From: Ciceribacter lividus
GTDB lineage: Bacteria; Pseudomonadota; Alphaproteobacteria; Rhizobiales; Rhizobiaceae
Direction: 5' to 3'
Assembly: GCF_003337715.1 (NCBI RefSeq)
Contig: NZ_QPIX01000003.1
Coordinates: 350,051-414,050, forward strand
Length of the DNA stretch: 64,000 nt
Shown here: positions 17,203-26,720 of the stretch, piece by piece
How positions within the stretch are numbered: position 1 is the first letter of the stretch
Layout: every line of letters begins with the position of its first letter
The notes under the pieces: generated by a model
Database searches by the model: none
Told to the model about the DNA's origin: nothing
Seen by the model: the letters and a program-made list of their open reading frames with translations, nothing else
Program-made: the position numbers and the translations under genes

Positions 17203-17337
17203 GGTGGACTTCCCCCGTAAATTATACCGGGGAAAAGCCATAGCCGACTCGCTTTGGAATTCAAGTCCAAAGCCGTCGGCCAAAGCAGAAATGGTATGGG
17301 ATACTACGATAAACTTCGTCTGAGTGGCCAAAAATGG

Positions 17338-18084
17338 TCAGATGACGATGACGGTCGTGCCGACGTTCACGCGTTCGTAGAGATCGACGACGTCCTCATT
17401 GCGCATGCGGATGCAGCCCGAGGAGACGGCGTTGCCGATCGTCCATGGCGCGTTGGTGCCGTGGATGCGGTAGAGGGTCGAACCGAGATACATGGCGCGT
17501 GCGCCGAGCGGATTGGCGGGACCGCCTTCCATGTGGGCCGGAATGAAGTGACCCTTCGCCGCCTCGCGGGTGATCATTTCCTGCGGCGGGTTCCAGGCCG
17601 GCCACTCGGCCTTGCGGGTGACCTTGTGCTTGCCCGCCCATTCGAAGCCCGGCTTGCCGACGCCGACGCCGTAACGGCGCGCCTTGCCGTCGCCGAGCAC
17701 GAGGTAAAGGAAGCGGTTGTTGGTGTCGATGACGATGGTGCCGGCGGGTTCGGCTGTCTGGTAGTCGACCATCTGCGGCAGGTAGATCGGGTTGAATTCC
17801 TTCGGCGCCGGATTGTTCGGCCGCACCGCGACCGGCTGCGGGGCGACTGCGGCCGGCTGGTCGAAGCTTCGCCGGATCTGCCGGCGCGGGGCAGGGGCGA
17901 CCGGCTGCGGACGCGGCGCATAGACGACCGGACGGACGGCGCCACCGAGCTGCATCACCCACGGCGCGGTGAGGTCGGGGCTGACGACGACCGGCGGACG
18001 ATTGCCGTAACGGTCGTTGGCCTCGGCCGCGGGCGCCAGGGGCAGGATGAGGCTCGTTGCCAGGAGAAGCGTTTTCTTGATCAT
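17338..18084 (-). CDS. L,D-transpeptidase (YkuD domain), copy 2
   Basis: A 248-residue paralogue of the preceding gene: signal peptide (about 1-22), a Pro/Ala-rich low-complexity linker (about 30-100), and a YkuD domain with RIHGTNAPW and the catalytic SSGCIRM near 225. The catalytic domains share IDTNN.FLY, YGVGVG and NPLGARAMYL. A 135-bp gap separates the two genes on the same strand, long enough for a separate promoter. A tandem duplication is likely. Confidence 0.9.
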   Translation of the reverse strand: MIKKTLLLATSLILPLAPAAEANDRYGNRPPVVVSPDLTAPWVMQLGGAVRPVVYAPRPQPVAPAPRRQIRRSFDQPAAVAPQPVAVRPNNPAPKEFNPIYLPQMVDYQTAEPAGTIVIDTNNRFLYLVLGDGKARRYGVGVGKPGFEWAGKHKVTRKAEWPAWNPPQEMITREAAKGHFIPAHMEGGPANPLGARAMYLGSTLYRIHGTNAPWTIGNAVSSGCIRMRNEDVVDLYERVNVGTTVIVI

Positions 18085-18301
18085 CGGGCGGACTCGCTAC
18101 AATTAACACCGAGAACTGAAAAAGGGCCGTCCTCCGGCCCCGGATTGCCGCACGGTGCCACCCGGCCGGCGCAGAATTGGTAAATCGCCGTTCATGAAAA
18201 TGCGGTCTTCTCGATAAACCTTTCGTCAGGGTTAGCAGCCGGTTTTGAGAACTGGTGAACAAATGGTAAACATCGCCGCATTGTGAGGGAGAATCACCGA
18301 G

Positions 18302-18934
18302 ATGGACGGAACGGGACTGATCACCGGCGACGACGGGCTCGTGCGCTGCTTCTGGCACGGCAATCTGGAGGATTACCGCCGCTATCACGACGACGAGTGG
18401 GGCTATCCGGTCTCCGACGACCGCCGGCTCTTCGAGAAGATCTGCCTGGAAGGCTTCCAGTCCGGGCTCTCCTGGCTCACCATCCTGCGCAAGCGCGAGA
18501 ATTTCCGCGCTGCTTTCGCGGGCTTCGATTTCGAGAAGGTCGCGCAGTTCGGCGAAGAGGACATTGCGCGATTGCTCGCCGATGCAGGCATCGTGCGCCA
18601 TCGCGGCAAGATCGTCTCGACGATCAACAACGCCGCGCGCGCGATCGAACTCAAGGCGGAGTTCGGCTCGCTCGCCCGCTATTTCTGGGGCTTCGAACCG
18701 GGGGCTGACGAGCGGCCGTCGCGAGTGGATTACGCGACGCTGAGGGCGAACCCGACCTCGCCGACCTCGGTTCGGCTCTCGAAGGACCTGCGCAAGCGCG
18801 GCTGGACCTTCGTCGGCCCGACCACAGTCTATGCCTTCATGCAGGCCATGGGGCTGGTCGACGACCACATCGAAGGCTGCGTCTGTCGCGGCAAGGTCGA
18901 GGCGATGCGCGAGGCCTTCGCCCGCCCGCGCTGA
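18302..18934 (+). CDS. tag: DNA-3-methyladenine glycosylase I
   Basis: A 210-residue base-excision enzyme. Features of Tag are CFWHG...YHDDEWG near the N-terminus, the helix-hairpin region EGFQSGLSWLTILRKRE and GPTTVYAFMQAMGLVDDH near the C-terminus. The zinc site typical of Tag (Cys/His near both ends: C18, H, C190) appears intact (RCFWHG, EGCVCRG). It excises 3-methyladenine from alkylated DNA. A purine-rich GAGGGAGA lies upstream of the ATG. Confidence 0.93.
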   Translation: MDGTGLITGDDGLVRCFWHGNLEDYRRYHDDEWGYPVSDDRRLFEKICLEGFQSGLSWLTILRKRENFRAAFAGFDFEKVAQFGEEDIARLLADAGIVRHRGKIVSTINNAARAIELKAEFGSLARYFWGFEPGADERPSRVDYATLRANPTSPTSVRLSKDLRKRGWTFVGPTTVYAFMQAMGLVDDHIEGCVCRGKVEAMREAFARPR

Positions 18935-18938
18935 CGGT

Positions 18939-19643
18939 TCACTGCAGGCTGGCCAGGAGATCCGGCAACTCGCCGAGATGGGCGATCTCGCGGAAACGCG
19001 GCGCCTCGACCGGCTTTTCCACTTGCTCCAGCACCCAGGTGAGCTCGTGCGGCACGAAGACGCCCCAAGCGCCGGCGGCGATCGCCGGCACCACGTCGGA
19101 CTTCAGCGAATTGCCGACCATCATCGCCCGCTCCGCGCTGTCGCCGTTGCGGGAGAAGACGCGGCGGTAGGTGGTCGCAGTCTTGTCGGAGACGATCTCC
19201 ACCGCGTCGAAGAGTTCGCCGAGACCGGACTGCGCAAGCTTGCGTTCCTGGTCGAAGAGATCGCCCTTGCTAACGAGCATCAGGTAATAGTCGCCCGCGA
19301 GCCTCTCCAGCGTGTCGCGGGCATGCGGCAGTGTCTCGACGGGATGGCTGAGCAACTCGCGCCCGACCCGGAGGATATCGTCGATCACCCGTGCAGGCAC
19401 GCAGCGGTCGGTGATTTCGAGCGCCGTTTCGATCATCGACAGCGTGAAGCCTTTGATGCCGAAACCGTAATAGGCGAGATTGCGCTTTTCCGCCTCCAGC
19501 AGCCGCCCGGAGATGTGCTCGGGCTCGGCGAAATCGGCGAGCAGAGCGGTGAAATGCTCTTCCGTCAGCCTGTAGTATTGCTCGTTCTGCCAGAGCGTGT
19601 CGTCGGCATCGAAGCCGATCGTGGCAAGGGGGCGCAGGGTCAT
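18939..19643 (-). CDS. HAD-superfamily hydrolase
   Basis: A 234-residue HAD-IA phosphatase with all four motifs: DADDT (residues 10-14), SKGD (Ser of motif II), a Lys in SDKTATTYR, and GNSLKSDV (motif IV). The cap is helical. It is of the group often annotated as YjjG/phosphoglycolate-like; substrate unknown. Start ATG at 19643. It converges on tag with only 4 bp between stops. Confidence 0.85.
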   Translation of the reverse strand: MTLRPLATIGFDADDTLWQNEQYYRLTEEHFTALLADFAEPEHISGRLLEAEKRNLAYYGFGIKGFTLSMIETALEITDRCVPARVIDDILRVGRELLSHPVETLPHARDTLERLAGDYYLMLVSKGDLFDQERKLAQSGLGELFDAVEIVSDKTATTYRRVFSRNGDSAERAMMVGNSLKSDVVPAIAAGAWGVFVPHELTWVLEQVEKPVEAPRFREIAHLGELPDLLASLQ

Positions 19644-19738
19644 TGTCGGTAGTCCGCCGCATCGTGTCGATCGGCCCCGAAGTTTAGCCCTCGCCTGTGG
19701 CAAAGCAATGGTTTCGCGTGGGAAACCCCCGGACACGA

Positions 19739-20746
19739 TCAGTTGATCGCGAGAAGTGTGAGCAATACGAGGCTGAGCGCGCAGAGCACGAGGAGCGAGG
19801 CGATCGCGGCGAGGACCACCCTGCCGCCGGAGCGGGTGACGGAGCGCACGTCGACGGTCAGCCCGAGCCCGGCCATGGCGATCGTGGTGAGCAGGCCGGA
19901 GGCGGTTGTGATCGGCCCGAGGAGAACCGGCGGAATCGCGCCGGCCGAGCGTAGCGCCATCATTGCGGCGAAGCCGGCGATGAACCAGGGCGCCACGTGC
20001 CGAAGCGATGCCCTGCCGCCCGAACTGTTGCCAACGGCTCCGAGCGCCAGCAGCACCGGGCCGAGCATCAGCACGCGGATCAGCTTGACCACCGTACCGG
20101 CATGGCTGCTGATTAGGCCGGCTGAGGCGGTTGCCGCCAGCACCTGCGGCACGGCGTAGACGGTGAGGCCGGCAAAGATGCCGAACTGCAGGTCGCTGAG
20201 ATGTGCGGCGGCATGCAGTGCCGGCATTAGGAGGACGGCGGCGACGCCGAGCACTGCGGTGAAGGCGATTGCGGCTGCCACGTCGTCGGCCTCCGCGCCG
20301 ATCACCGGGGCGGCGGCTGCAATCGCCGAATTGCCGCAGATCGAGTTGCCGCAGGCGACCAGTGTCGCGAGCTTCGGGGTGAGGCCGAGCGCCCGTCCGA
20401 TCCCGTAACTGACGGCAAGCGAGAGCACCACGACGGCGGCGATCCCCGCGACCAGCAGAACGCCGGCCGCGCCGATCTCGGCAATGCTGACCGAGGCGCC
20501 GAGCAGGACCACCGCCACTTCGAGCAGGATCTTGGCGCTGAAGGCGATCCCGGCGTCGAAGGCGGACGGGATACGGAAAGAGGAACGCAGTGCCGTCCCG
20601 AGGAGGATGGCGAGCACCAGGCTTTCAATCCAGTGCCCGCCGGAAAGCGCGACTTCGACGCGTTCGAGGAGAATGGCGAGGCCGGAAACGAGAGCCGAAA
20701 GGGCAATGCCCGGCAGGAGGCGGGGAAGTGCAGAAAGCGGGAGCAT
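19739..20746 (-). CDS. YeiH-family (UPF0324) putative sulfate/sulfonate exporter
   Basis: A 335-residue membrane protein with about ten hydrophobic segments and the family hallmark CGNSICGNSAIAA near residue 140. UPF0324 members such as YeiH and TauZ are thought to export sulfate. The ATG at 20746 is used; a TTG at 20779 with GGAG nearby could add 11 residues. It is divergent from a LysR gene, the same pairing as YeiE/YeiH of enterobacteria. Confidence 0.85.
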   Translation of the reverse strand: MLPLSALPRLLPGIALSALVSGLAILLERVEVALSGGHWIESLVLAILLGTALRSSFRIPSAFDAGIAFSAKILLEVAVVLLGASVSIAEIGAAGVLLVAGIAAVVVLSLAVSYGIGRALGLTPKLATLVACGNSICGNSAIAAAAPVIGAEADDVAAAIAFTAVLGVAAVLLMPALHAAAHLSDLQFGIFAGLTVYAVPQVLAATASAGLISSHAGTVVKLIRVLMLGPVLLALGAVGNSSGGRASLRHVAPWFIAGFAAMMALRSAGAIPPVLLGPITTASGLLTTIAMAGLGLTVDVRSVTRSGGRVVLAAIASLLVLCALSLVLLTLLAIN

Positions 20747-20823
20747 GGCGACCGAGGGAGAGTGGATGACTGGCCGCAACTTGCTCCGCGCAATCGTCGA
20801 CTTCCATCGAATAGTCTCTTATG

Positions 20824-20848
20824 TTTCGTTCGGAAAATCAGAACGAAA
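20824..20848. promoter_or_regulatory. LysR-type operator between the yeiH-like and LysR genes
   Basis: TTTCGTTC and GAACGAAA form a perfect 8-bp inverted repeat with a 9-nt spacer, containing the T-N11-A pattern of LTTR sites. It lies just before the LysR start at 20855 and about 80 bp before the exporter start, in the expected divergent arrangement. Confidence 0.65.
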
Positions 20849-20854
20849 GAAGCC

Positions 20855-21760
20855 ATGACCTTCGAGCAGCTCTCCATCTTCGTCGCGGTCGCCGAACGCG
20901 AGCATCTGACCCGCGCCGCGGAAGCCCTGAGGCTGACGCCGTCGGCCGTCAGCGCCGCGATCCGCAACCTAGAAGCCTTCTATCGTGTGGCCCTGTTCCA
21001 CCGGGTCGGCCGGCGGATCGAACTCACCGAAGAGGGCCGGCAGTTCCTCGAAGAGGCCCGCGCGGTGCTGCGCCGCGTGCGCTCCGCCGAACAGACGCTT
21101 GCCGAACTCGGCGGCCTGATGCGCGGCACGCTCGTGGTCGAGGCGAGCCAGACGGTCGCGAGCTACTGGCTGCCGCCGGTGCTGATGCGCTTCCATCGGG
21201 CCCATCCCGGCGTGGACCTCAAGTTCACCCTCGGCAACACGACCTCCGTCACGGCCTCGGTCGTGGAGGGAAGGGCCGATATCGGCTTCATCGAGGGCGT
21301 GGTCGACGCGCCGGCGCTCTCGGTCTCGCGCCTCATCGACGATGCGATCCTCGTCGTGACGGCGCCCGATCACCCCTGGGCGGACGGCAGGCCGCTTGCG
21401 CCGCGGGACCTCGTGGACGGCTCCGACTGGGTGATGCGCGAGGCGGGGTCCGGCACCCGTGCGGCCTTCGAAGCGGCGATCGCCGCGCGCGGAGTTGATC
21501 CGGCGGACCTGAAGGTGGTGCTGGAACTGCCCTCCAACGAGGCGGTGCTTTCGGCCGTTCGTGCCGGCGGCAGTGCGACCGTCGTCGCCGGCGTTGCCGC
21601 ACGGTGCTTTGTCGATGCGGTGCGACTCGCGCCGGCGAATTTTGCGCTGCCGCCGCGCGCCTTCTCCGTCCTTCGCCACAAGGAGCGGCGCGCGAGCCGC
21701 GCGGCCGATGCGCTCGAACGGCTCGCCCGCGAAGCCGCCCTGTCCCCAGTCTCGGAATAG
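20855..21760 (+). CDS. LysR-family regulator of the adjacent exporter
   Basis: A 301-residue LTTR of the CysB/YeiE/CbbR-like group: HTH (LTRAAEALRLTPSAVSAAIRNLE), then an effector domain starting GTLVVEASQTVASYWLPPVL. Start ATG at 20855, purine-rich AAAGAAG upstream. Its divergent location and the dyad at 20824-20848 suggest it controls the exporter gene and itself, possibly in response to a sulfur compound (inference). Confidence 0.88.
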   Translation: MTFEQLSIFVAVAEREHLTRAAEALRLTPSAVSAAIRNLEAFYRVALFHRVGRRIELTEEGRQFLEEARAVLRRVRSAEQTLAELGGLMRGTLVVEASQTVASYWLPPVLMRFHRAHPGVDLKFTLGNTTSVTASVVEGRADIGFIEGVVDAPALSVSRLIDDAILVVTAPDHPWADGRPLAPRDLVDGSDWVMREAGSGTRAAFEAAIAARGVDPADLKVVLELPSNEAVLSAVRAGGSATVVAGVAARCFVDAVRLAPANFALPPRAFSVLRHKERRASRAADALERLAREAALSPVSE

Positions 21761-21781
21761 CGCCAGCCCTCGGGCATTCCG

Positions 21782-22537
21782 TCAGACGGCGATCACCTCG
21801 TGGACAATGCGATAGTCCCGGCTTTCCTCGCCGAGCGGCGCGACCGGCCATTGCCAGTGTGCCTTCGGCGCTGGTGCGGAAACGCCGTGGAGGAGGTCGG
21901 CGGTTTCGTGGAGATGTCCCGTGCGGTCGATCACCGAGAAGCTCACGTCCGTGATGAGGCAGGTCCGGCAGGGAAGCCCGGCGAACCCGTCGATATGGGC
22001 GCGGATGAGGCGCGGCAGGGCGTCCTCGGGCATGGTCCCGGAAGGCTCGGCGGCGAGCCGCCGCTTCACGCCGAGGCCGATCTGCGACAGGAGGTTCGCC
22101 GAGACGACGAAATCGAGATAGGGCACCTGCCGCAGGAAGGAGAGCGGTTCCGGTTCCTCGCCCGCGGCGAGCTGGTTGTATCCCGAGAGGTCACGCTCGA
22201 TCAGACGGACGTTGCGGCGGCCCTTGAGCGCCAACCGGAGCCGGACACTCGCCAGATGCACGAGATCGACGAGGACGATGGTATCGAAGCTTGCGGCGAG
22301 CGCATCGATCGGCACGTCGCGCAGCAGGCCGGAACCGAGCACCACCGCGGTGCGGCGTTGCCGCAGGTCTTGCATCGCGTCGAGGATGAAGGTCCGGCTG
22401 TTCTCCTCGTGCGGTGCCCAGTCGCGCGCGCAGCGCCGCGCCCGCGCCCAGAGCCGCACCGAGGAGTTGATCTCTCCTCCGCGCCGCCTGCTGGAGAGGG
22501 CATAGGTCGCAGCGAAGTTCAGTGCTTCGGCGAGCAT
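21782..22537 (-). CDS. Unknown protein with a Rossmann-like core
   Basis: A 251-residue protein I do not recognise by name. The centre reads VVLGSGLLRDVP...DTIVLVDLVHLASV, which looks like motif I and the acidic strand-2 end of a SAM-dependent methyltransferase-like fold; VVSANLLSQI would be the strand 4 region. It is translationally coupled (ATGA overlap) to the upstream GyrI-like gene. A methyltransferase is possible but not shown. Confidence 0.65.
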   Translation of the reverse strand: MLAEALNFAATYALSSRRRGGEINSSVRLWARARRCARDWAPHEENSRTFILDAMQDLRQRRTAVVLGSGLLRDVPIDALAASFDTIVLVDLVHLASVRLRLALKGRRNVRLIERDLSGYNQLAAGEEPEPLSFLRQVPYLDFVVSANLLSQIGLGVKRRLAAEPSGTMPEDALPRLIRAHIDGFAGLPCRTCLITDVSFSVIDRTGHLHETADLLHGVSAPAPKAHWQWPVAPLGEESRDYRIVHEVIAV

Positions 22538-22980
22538 CAGGCGAGCGAAAGCGCGGCCGGCGCCAGTGCCACATGCAGCTCGTGCGGCGTGTCCGGAAGG
22601 CCGGGGGCATAGCCGAAGTCGAGCTTGAACTCGGTGGTCCTCAAGCCCCTGCGGTCGGCATGGGCATAGAGCATGGAAAAACCCTTGTAGATTTCGGCGA
22701 GCGGCCCGGTGTGGACGAGCCGGAGATAGCGTTGCGCCGGCACCACGAGCCGGGTCATGCCTTCGGGCACTTCCGTCGCCGTGGCGGCCATGAAGCCGAC
22801 GAGTTCGCGGTAGACGCCGTCTTCGCTGCCGGTCGAGACCTCCAGGAAGGCCGTCGCCCCGGTTTCAGCCTCGAACAGGCGGGTCCAGGCATCCGGCACC
22901 ACCCGCGAAAGGTCCTCGAAGCGTCCTTCGACGGCGATACCGACGACAACCAGTTCCGGCAATTCGACAAGCTCGATCAT
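22537..22980 (-). CDS. GyrI-like small-molecule-binding domain protein
   Basis: A 147-residue protein with the layout of the GyrI/AraC effector-binding (SOUL-like) fold: MIELVELPELVVVGIAV at the start, VPAQRYLRLVHTGPLAEI in the middle, and the strand ending HELHVALAP. Start ATG at 22980 with GGAGG 6 nt upstream. It has no DNA-binding domain. It forms a coupled pair with the downstream Rossmann-like gene and is divergent from hisS over 194 bp. Confidence 0.7.
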   Translation of the reverse strand: MIELVELPELVVVGIAVEGRFEDLSRVVPDAWTRLFEAETGATAFLEVSTGSEDGVYRELVGFMAATATEVPEGMTRLVVPAQRYLRLVHTGPLAEIYKGFSMLYAHADRRGLRTTEFKLDFGYAPGLPDTPHELHVALAPAALSLA

Positions 22981-23174
22981 GGTGGCCTCCTGCGGTGTTG
23001 CGGGCGATCGATGGCCTGCCAAGGCCAAGGTGCAAGTCGGGGCGAAGCTAGTGCCGCGCCTAAAGCCGGTCAAGCGCCGTGAGAGGGTGCGCGGATCATT
23101 CCGCTTGCCGGTTTTTCCCCAATCCGTTAGAGCAGGCCGCAGCCCAAATCCCGCAATGTCCGGACACGCCCGCC

Positions 23175-24701
23175 ATGAATGAAAAGCCCAGGAAACCGCA
23201 GAAGCTGAAGGCCCGCCTGCCGCGAGGCTTCGTCGATCGCGAGGCCGCCGACATCCGCGCCGTCAACGAGATGGTGGGCAAGATCCGCGAGGTGTACGAG
23301 CGCTACGGTTTCGATCCGGTCGAGACGCCGCTTTTCGAATACACCGATGCGCTCGGCAAGTTCCTGCCCGATGCCGACCGCCCGAACGAGGGCGTGTTCT
23401 CGCTGCAGGACGACGACGATCAGTGGATGAGCTTGCGCTATGACCTGACGGCGCCGCTCGCCCGCCATGTGGCGGAGAATTTCCAGGAAATCCAGCTTCC
23501 CTACCGCACCTATCGCGCCGGCTACGTCTTCCGCAACGAGAAGCCGGGTCCGGGCCGCTTCCGCCAGTTCATGCAGTTCGATGCCGACACCGTCGGCGCG
23601 CCGGGCGTGCAGGCGGATGCCGAGATGTGCATGATGATGGCCGACACACTGGAAGCCCTCGGCATCAAGCGCGGCGACTACGTGATCCGGGTGAACAACC
23701 GCAAGGTTCTCGATGGCGTGATGGAAGCGATCGGCGTCGGCGGCGACGAGAATGCCGCCCGCCGGCTGACCGTGTTGCGTGCGATCGACAAGCTCGACAA
23801 GTTCGGCACTGAAGGTGTCACGCTGCTGCTCGGCGAAGGTCGCAAGGACGAGTCTGGCGATTTCACCAAGGGCGCGGGGCTCAATGCCGACCAGATCGAA
23901 AAGGTCCTCTTCTTCGTCTCGATCACCGACTACGCCGAGAGCGCGGTTCATCTCGCCGAACTCGTTGCCGGGACGGAAAAGGGTGCCGAAGGCGTCGACG
24001 AACTGAACCTCATCCGCAGCCTTGTCATGGGAGCCGGCTACGGCCCCGACCGCATCAAGATCGACCCCTCCGTCGTCCGCGGCCTCGAATACTACACCGG
24101 CCCTGTCTACGAAGCCGAGCTCACCTTCGACGTCACCAACGAGAAGGGCGAGAAGGTCGTCTTCGGCTCGGTCGGCGGCGGCGGGCGTTACGATGGGCTC
24201 GTCTCGCGCTTCATGGGCCAGCCGGTGCCGGCGACCGGCTTCTCCATCGGCGTGTCGCGCCTGATGACGGCCTTGAAGAACCTCGGCAAGCTCGGCGCCG
24301 ACGAGGTGGTGGCTCCGGTCCTCGTCACCGTCATGGACGGCGACGTCGAGAGCATGGGCCGCTATCAGCAGTTCACGCAGGATCTCCGCAATGCCGGCAT
24401 CCGCGCCGAGATGTACCAGGGCAACTGGAAGAAATTCGGCAACCAGCTGAAATACGCCGACCGCCGCGGCGCGCCCATCGCCATCATCCAGGGTGGCGAC
24501 GAGCGGGCCGAAGGCGTCGTGCAGATCAAGGACCTCATCGAGGGCAAGCGCCTCTCCGGCGAGATCACCGACAATGCCGAATGGCGCGAGGCCCGCGTGG
24601 CGCAGGAGGTCGTGCCGGAAGCCGACCTCGTCGCCAAGGTTCGGGAAATCCTCGACGCCCAGGCGGAGGACCGCCGGCGGGCGAAGCAGGCCGATGCTTG
24701 A
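23175..24701 (+). CDS. hisS: Histidyl-tRNA synthetase
   Basis: A 508-residue class II synthetase. Motif 2 ([16 protein letters not shown]), the histidine-specific GLEYYTG and GGGRYDGL, and motif 3 (GFSIGVSRL) are present, followed by an anticodon-binding domain (about 400-495). It charges tRNA-His. Start ATG at 23175. It precedes hisZ and hisG, a typical rhizobial arrangement linking the synthetase with histidine biosynthesis. Confidence 0.95.
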   Translation: MNEKPRKPQKLKARLPRGFVDREAADIRAVNEMVGKIREVYERYGFDPVETPLFEYTDALGKFLPDADRPNEGVFSLQDDDDQWMSLRYDLTAPLARHVAENFQEIQLPYRTYRAGYVFRNEKPGPGRFRQFMQFDADTVGAPGVQADAEMCMMMADTLEALGIKRGDYVIRVNNRKVLDGVMEAIGVGGDENAARRLTVLRAIDKLDKFGTEGVTLLLGEGRKDESGDFTKGAGLNADQIEKVLFFVSITDYAESAVHLAELVAGTEKGAEGVDELNLIRSLVMGAGYGPDRIKIDPSVVRGLEYYTGPVYEAELTFDVTNEKGEKVVFGSVGGGGRYDGLVSRFMGQPVPATGFSIGVSRLMTALKNLGKLGADEVVAPVLVTVMDGDVESMGRYQQFTQDLRNAGIRAEMYQGNWKKFGNQLKYADRRGAPIAIIQGGDERAEGVVQIKDLIEGKRLSGEITDNAEWREARVAQEVVPEADLVAKVREILDAQAEDRRRAKQADA

Positions 24702-24710
24702 GCTCTGCGG

Positions 24711-24870
24711 CTATCCCCTCCCCAACCCTCCCCACAAGGGGGAGGGGGCAGGTCAGCGCGTGCAGTTGGCCTCGGGGATAACCTCCCCGCTGAGCCAGGC
24801 TGGGGGAGCAGGCATCTTCCCCGAGTCCTCTCCCCCCTTGTGGGGGAGATGGGCGGTAGCCCAGAGGGGG
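24711..24870. repeat. Second copy of the C/G-rich palindromic intergenic element
   Basis: The right part (24827-24870) reads CTCTCCCCCCTTGTGGGGGA then GATGGGCGGTAGCCCAGAGG, closely matching the right arm of the element at 11857-12069. The left part carries a different hairpin, CCTCCCC-ACAA-GGGGGAGG, near 24728-24745. The element fills the 198-bp gap between hisS and hisZ. Two copies in one window, both inside operons, support an interspersed repeat family. Confidence 0.7.
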
Positions 24871-24899
24871 TCTTTTTCCTCTACTGCAGGAGCCGTCCC

Positions 24900-26021
24900 A
24901 TGCCCCTGATCAACATGCCGGACTTCGCCGCCGACATCCTTGACGAGTTCGCCGGTCGCGGCACGGTGCGGGTCGACACACCGGTCATCCAGCCGGCCGA
25001 GCCCTTCCTCGACATGGCCGGCGAGGATCTGCGCCGGCGTATCTTCCTGACCGAGAACGAGCGGGGGACGAGCCTCTGCCTGCGGCCGGAATTCACCATT
25101 CCCGTCTGTCTCCGCCATATCGAGACGGCGACCGGCACGCCGAAGCGCTACGCCTATCTCGGCGAGGTCTTCCGCCAGCGTCGCGAGGGCGGCAACGAAT
25201 TCTACCAGGCCGGCATCGAGGACCTCGGCGACACCGCGATCGCCCGCGCCGACGCCCGCGCGATCGGCGATGCCTGGGGCGTGCTCGCCCGCCTCCTGCC
25301 GCAGCGGCGCCTTTCGGTCGTGCTCGGAGACCAGGCGGTGTTCGAGGCGGTCGTCGAGGCGCTCGGCTTGCCAGCCGGCTGGCAGAAGCGGCTGATCCAC
25401 GCCTTCGGCAACAGCGAGCAGATCGAACAGCTCCTGCGCAAGCTTGCGAGCCCCAACCATGTGCAGGGTCTCGATCCGGTCGTCGCGAACCTCCTTGCTG
25501 CCGGCGACGAGGCCGCGCTGATCGCCCACATCGACGCCACCATGCAGGCGACCGGCTACTCCACCAATGCCAGCCGCTCGCCGGTCGAGATCGCCGCGCG
25601 GCTGAAGGAGAAGCTGGCGCTCGCCGAGACGAGGCTCGACGGCGCGGCACTGCTGCTCCTGCGCGAGTTCCTGTCGCTCGAATTGCCGCTTTCGGAAGCC
25701 TCCGGCGCGCTCGCCGGTTTCGCCGATGCGGCGGGGCTGTCGCTCGGGCCGGCGCTGTCGCGCTTCGACGAGCGGGTGGCGGCGCTGGCCGAGGCCGGAC
25801 TGGACCTGACGACGATCACCTATCGCGCGGCCTTCGGGCGTCCGCTCGATTATTACACCGGCCTCGTCTTCGAGATTTCCGCCGAGGGTTCGCCGGCCGT
25901 TCTTGCCGGCGGCGGTCGCTTCGATCGGCTGCTGACCCTTCTCGGCGCGAAGGAACCCATTCCGGCTGTCGGCTTCTCGTTGTGGCTTGACCGGATCGAG
26001 GCGGCGAGGGCCTCCAGATGA
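24900..26021 (+). CDS. hisZ: ATP phosphoribosyltransferase regulatory subunit HisZ
   Basis: A 373-residue HisS paralogue without aminoacylation function: [37 protein letters not shown] and [21 protein letters not shown] are retained, but the C-terminal anticodon domain is absent. HisZ combines with short HisG to make the active, histidine-sensitive enzyme. GCAGGAG precedes the ATG at 24900. Overlaps hisG by 4 bp. Confidence 0.92.
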   Translation: MPLINMPDFAADILDEFAGRGTVRVDTPVIQPAEPFLDMAGEDLRRRIFLTENERGTSLCLRPEFTIPVCLRHIETATGTPKRYAYLGEVFRQRREGGNEFYQAGIEDLGDTAIARADARAIGDAWGVLARLLPQRRLSVVLGDQAVFEAVVEALGLPAGWQKRLIHAFGNSEQIEQLLRKLASPNHVQGLDPVVANLLAAGDEAALIAHIDATMQATGYSTNASRSPVEIAARLKEKLALAETRLDGAALLLLREFLSLELPLSEASGALAGFADAAGLSLGPALSRFDERVAALAEAGLDLTTITYRAAFGRPLDYYTGLVFEISAEGSPAVLAGGGRFDRLLTLLGAKEPIPAVGFSLWLDRIEAARASR

Positions 26022-26713
26022 CCATCACGATCGCACTCCCCTCCAAGGGCCGGATGAAGGATGACGCCTCGGCGATCTTCGAAAAGGCCGGCATGAAGAT
26101 CGTCGCCGTCGGCAACGATCGTTCCTATCGCGGCCGTGTCGAAGGCTGGGACGACGTCGAGGTCGCCTTCCTCTCGGCCTCGGAGATTTCCCGCGAGATC
26201 GGCAACGGCACCGTCGATTTCGGCATCACCGGCGAGGACCTGATCCGCGAGGGTCTGGCGGAGGCTGACCGGCGCGTCGAGATCTGCGCCCGCCTCGGCT
26301 TCGGTCATGCCGATGTCGTGGTCGCCGTGCCCGAGATCTGGCTCGATGTCGACAGCATGGCCGATCTCGGCGACGTCGCTGCCGATTTCCGCACCCGCCA
26401 CGGCCGGCGGCTCACGATCGCGACGAAATACTGGCGGCTGACGCAGCAGTTCTTCTCAAGCCAGCACGGCATCCAGCTCTACCGGATCGTTGAAAGCCTC
26501 GGCGCGACGGAGGGGGCTCCCGCGGCCGGCCAGGCGGATATCATCGTCGACATCACTTCGACGGGTTCGACGCTCAGGGCCAACCACCTGAAGATTCTCT
26601 CGGACGGCGTGATCCTCAAATCCGAGGCCTGCCTCGTCAGGGCGAGAAAGCCCGTGCACGAAGGGGATGCCCGGATCGCCGAGATCGTCGCCGCCGTCCG
26701 CGCGGTCCTGTGA
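26018..26713 (+). CDS. hisG: ATP phosphoribosyltransferase, short form
   Basis: A 231-residue short-form HisG lacking the C-terminal regulatory domain, consistent with HisZ next door. [19 protein letters not shown] and the PRPP loop in [17 protein letters not shown] are visible. It catalyses the first step of histidine synthesis (ATP plus PRPP). ATGA overlap with hisZ. Confidence 0.94.
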   Translation: MTITIALPSKGRMKDDASAIFEKAGMKIVAVGNDRSYRGRVEGWDDVEVAFLSASEISREIGNGTVDFGITGEDLIREGLAEADRRVEICARLGFGHADVVVAVPEIWLDVDSMADLGDVAADFRTRHGRRLTIATKYWRLTQQFFSSQHGIQLYRIVESLGATEGAPAAGQADIIVDITSTGSTLRANHLKILSDGVILKSEACLVRARKPVHEGDARIAEIVAAVRAVL

Positions 26714-26720
26714 AGTGGCG

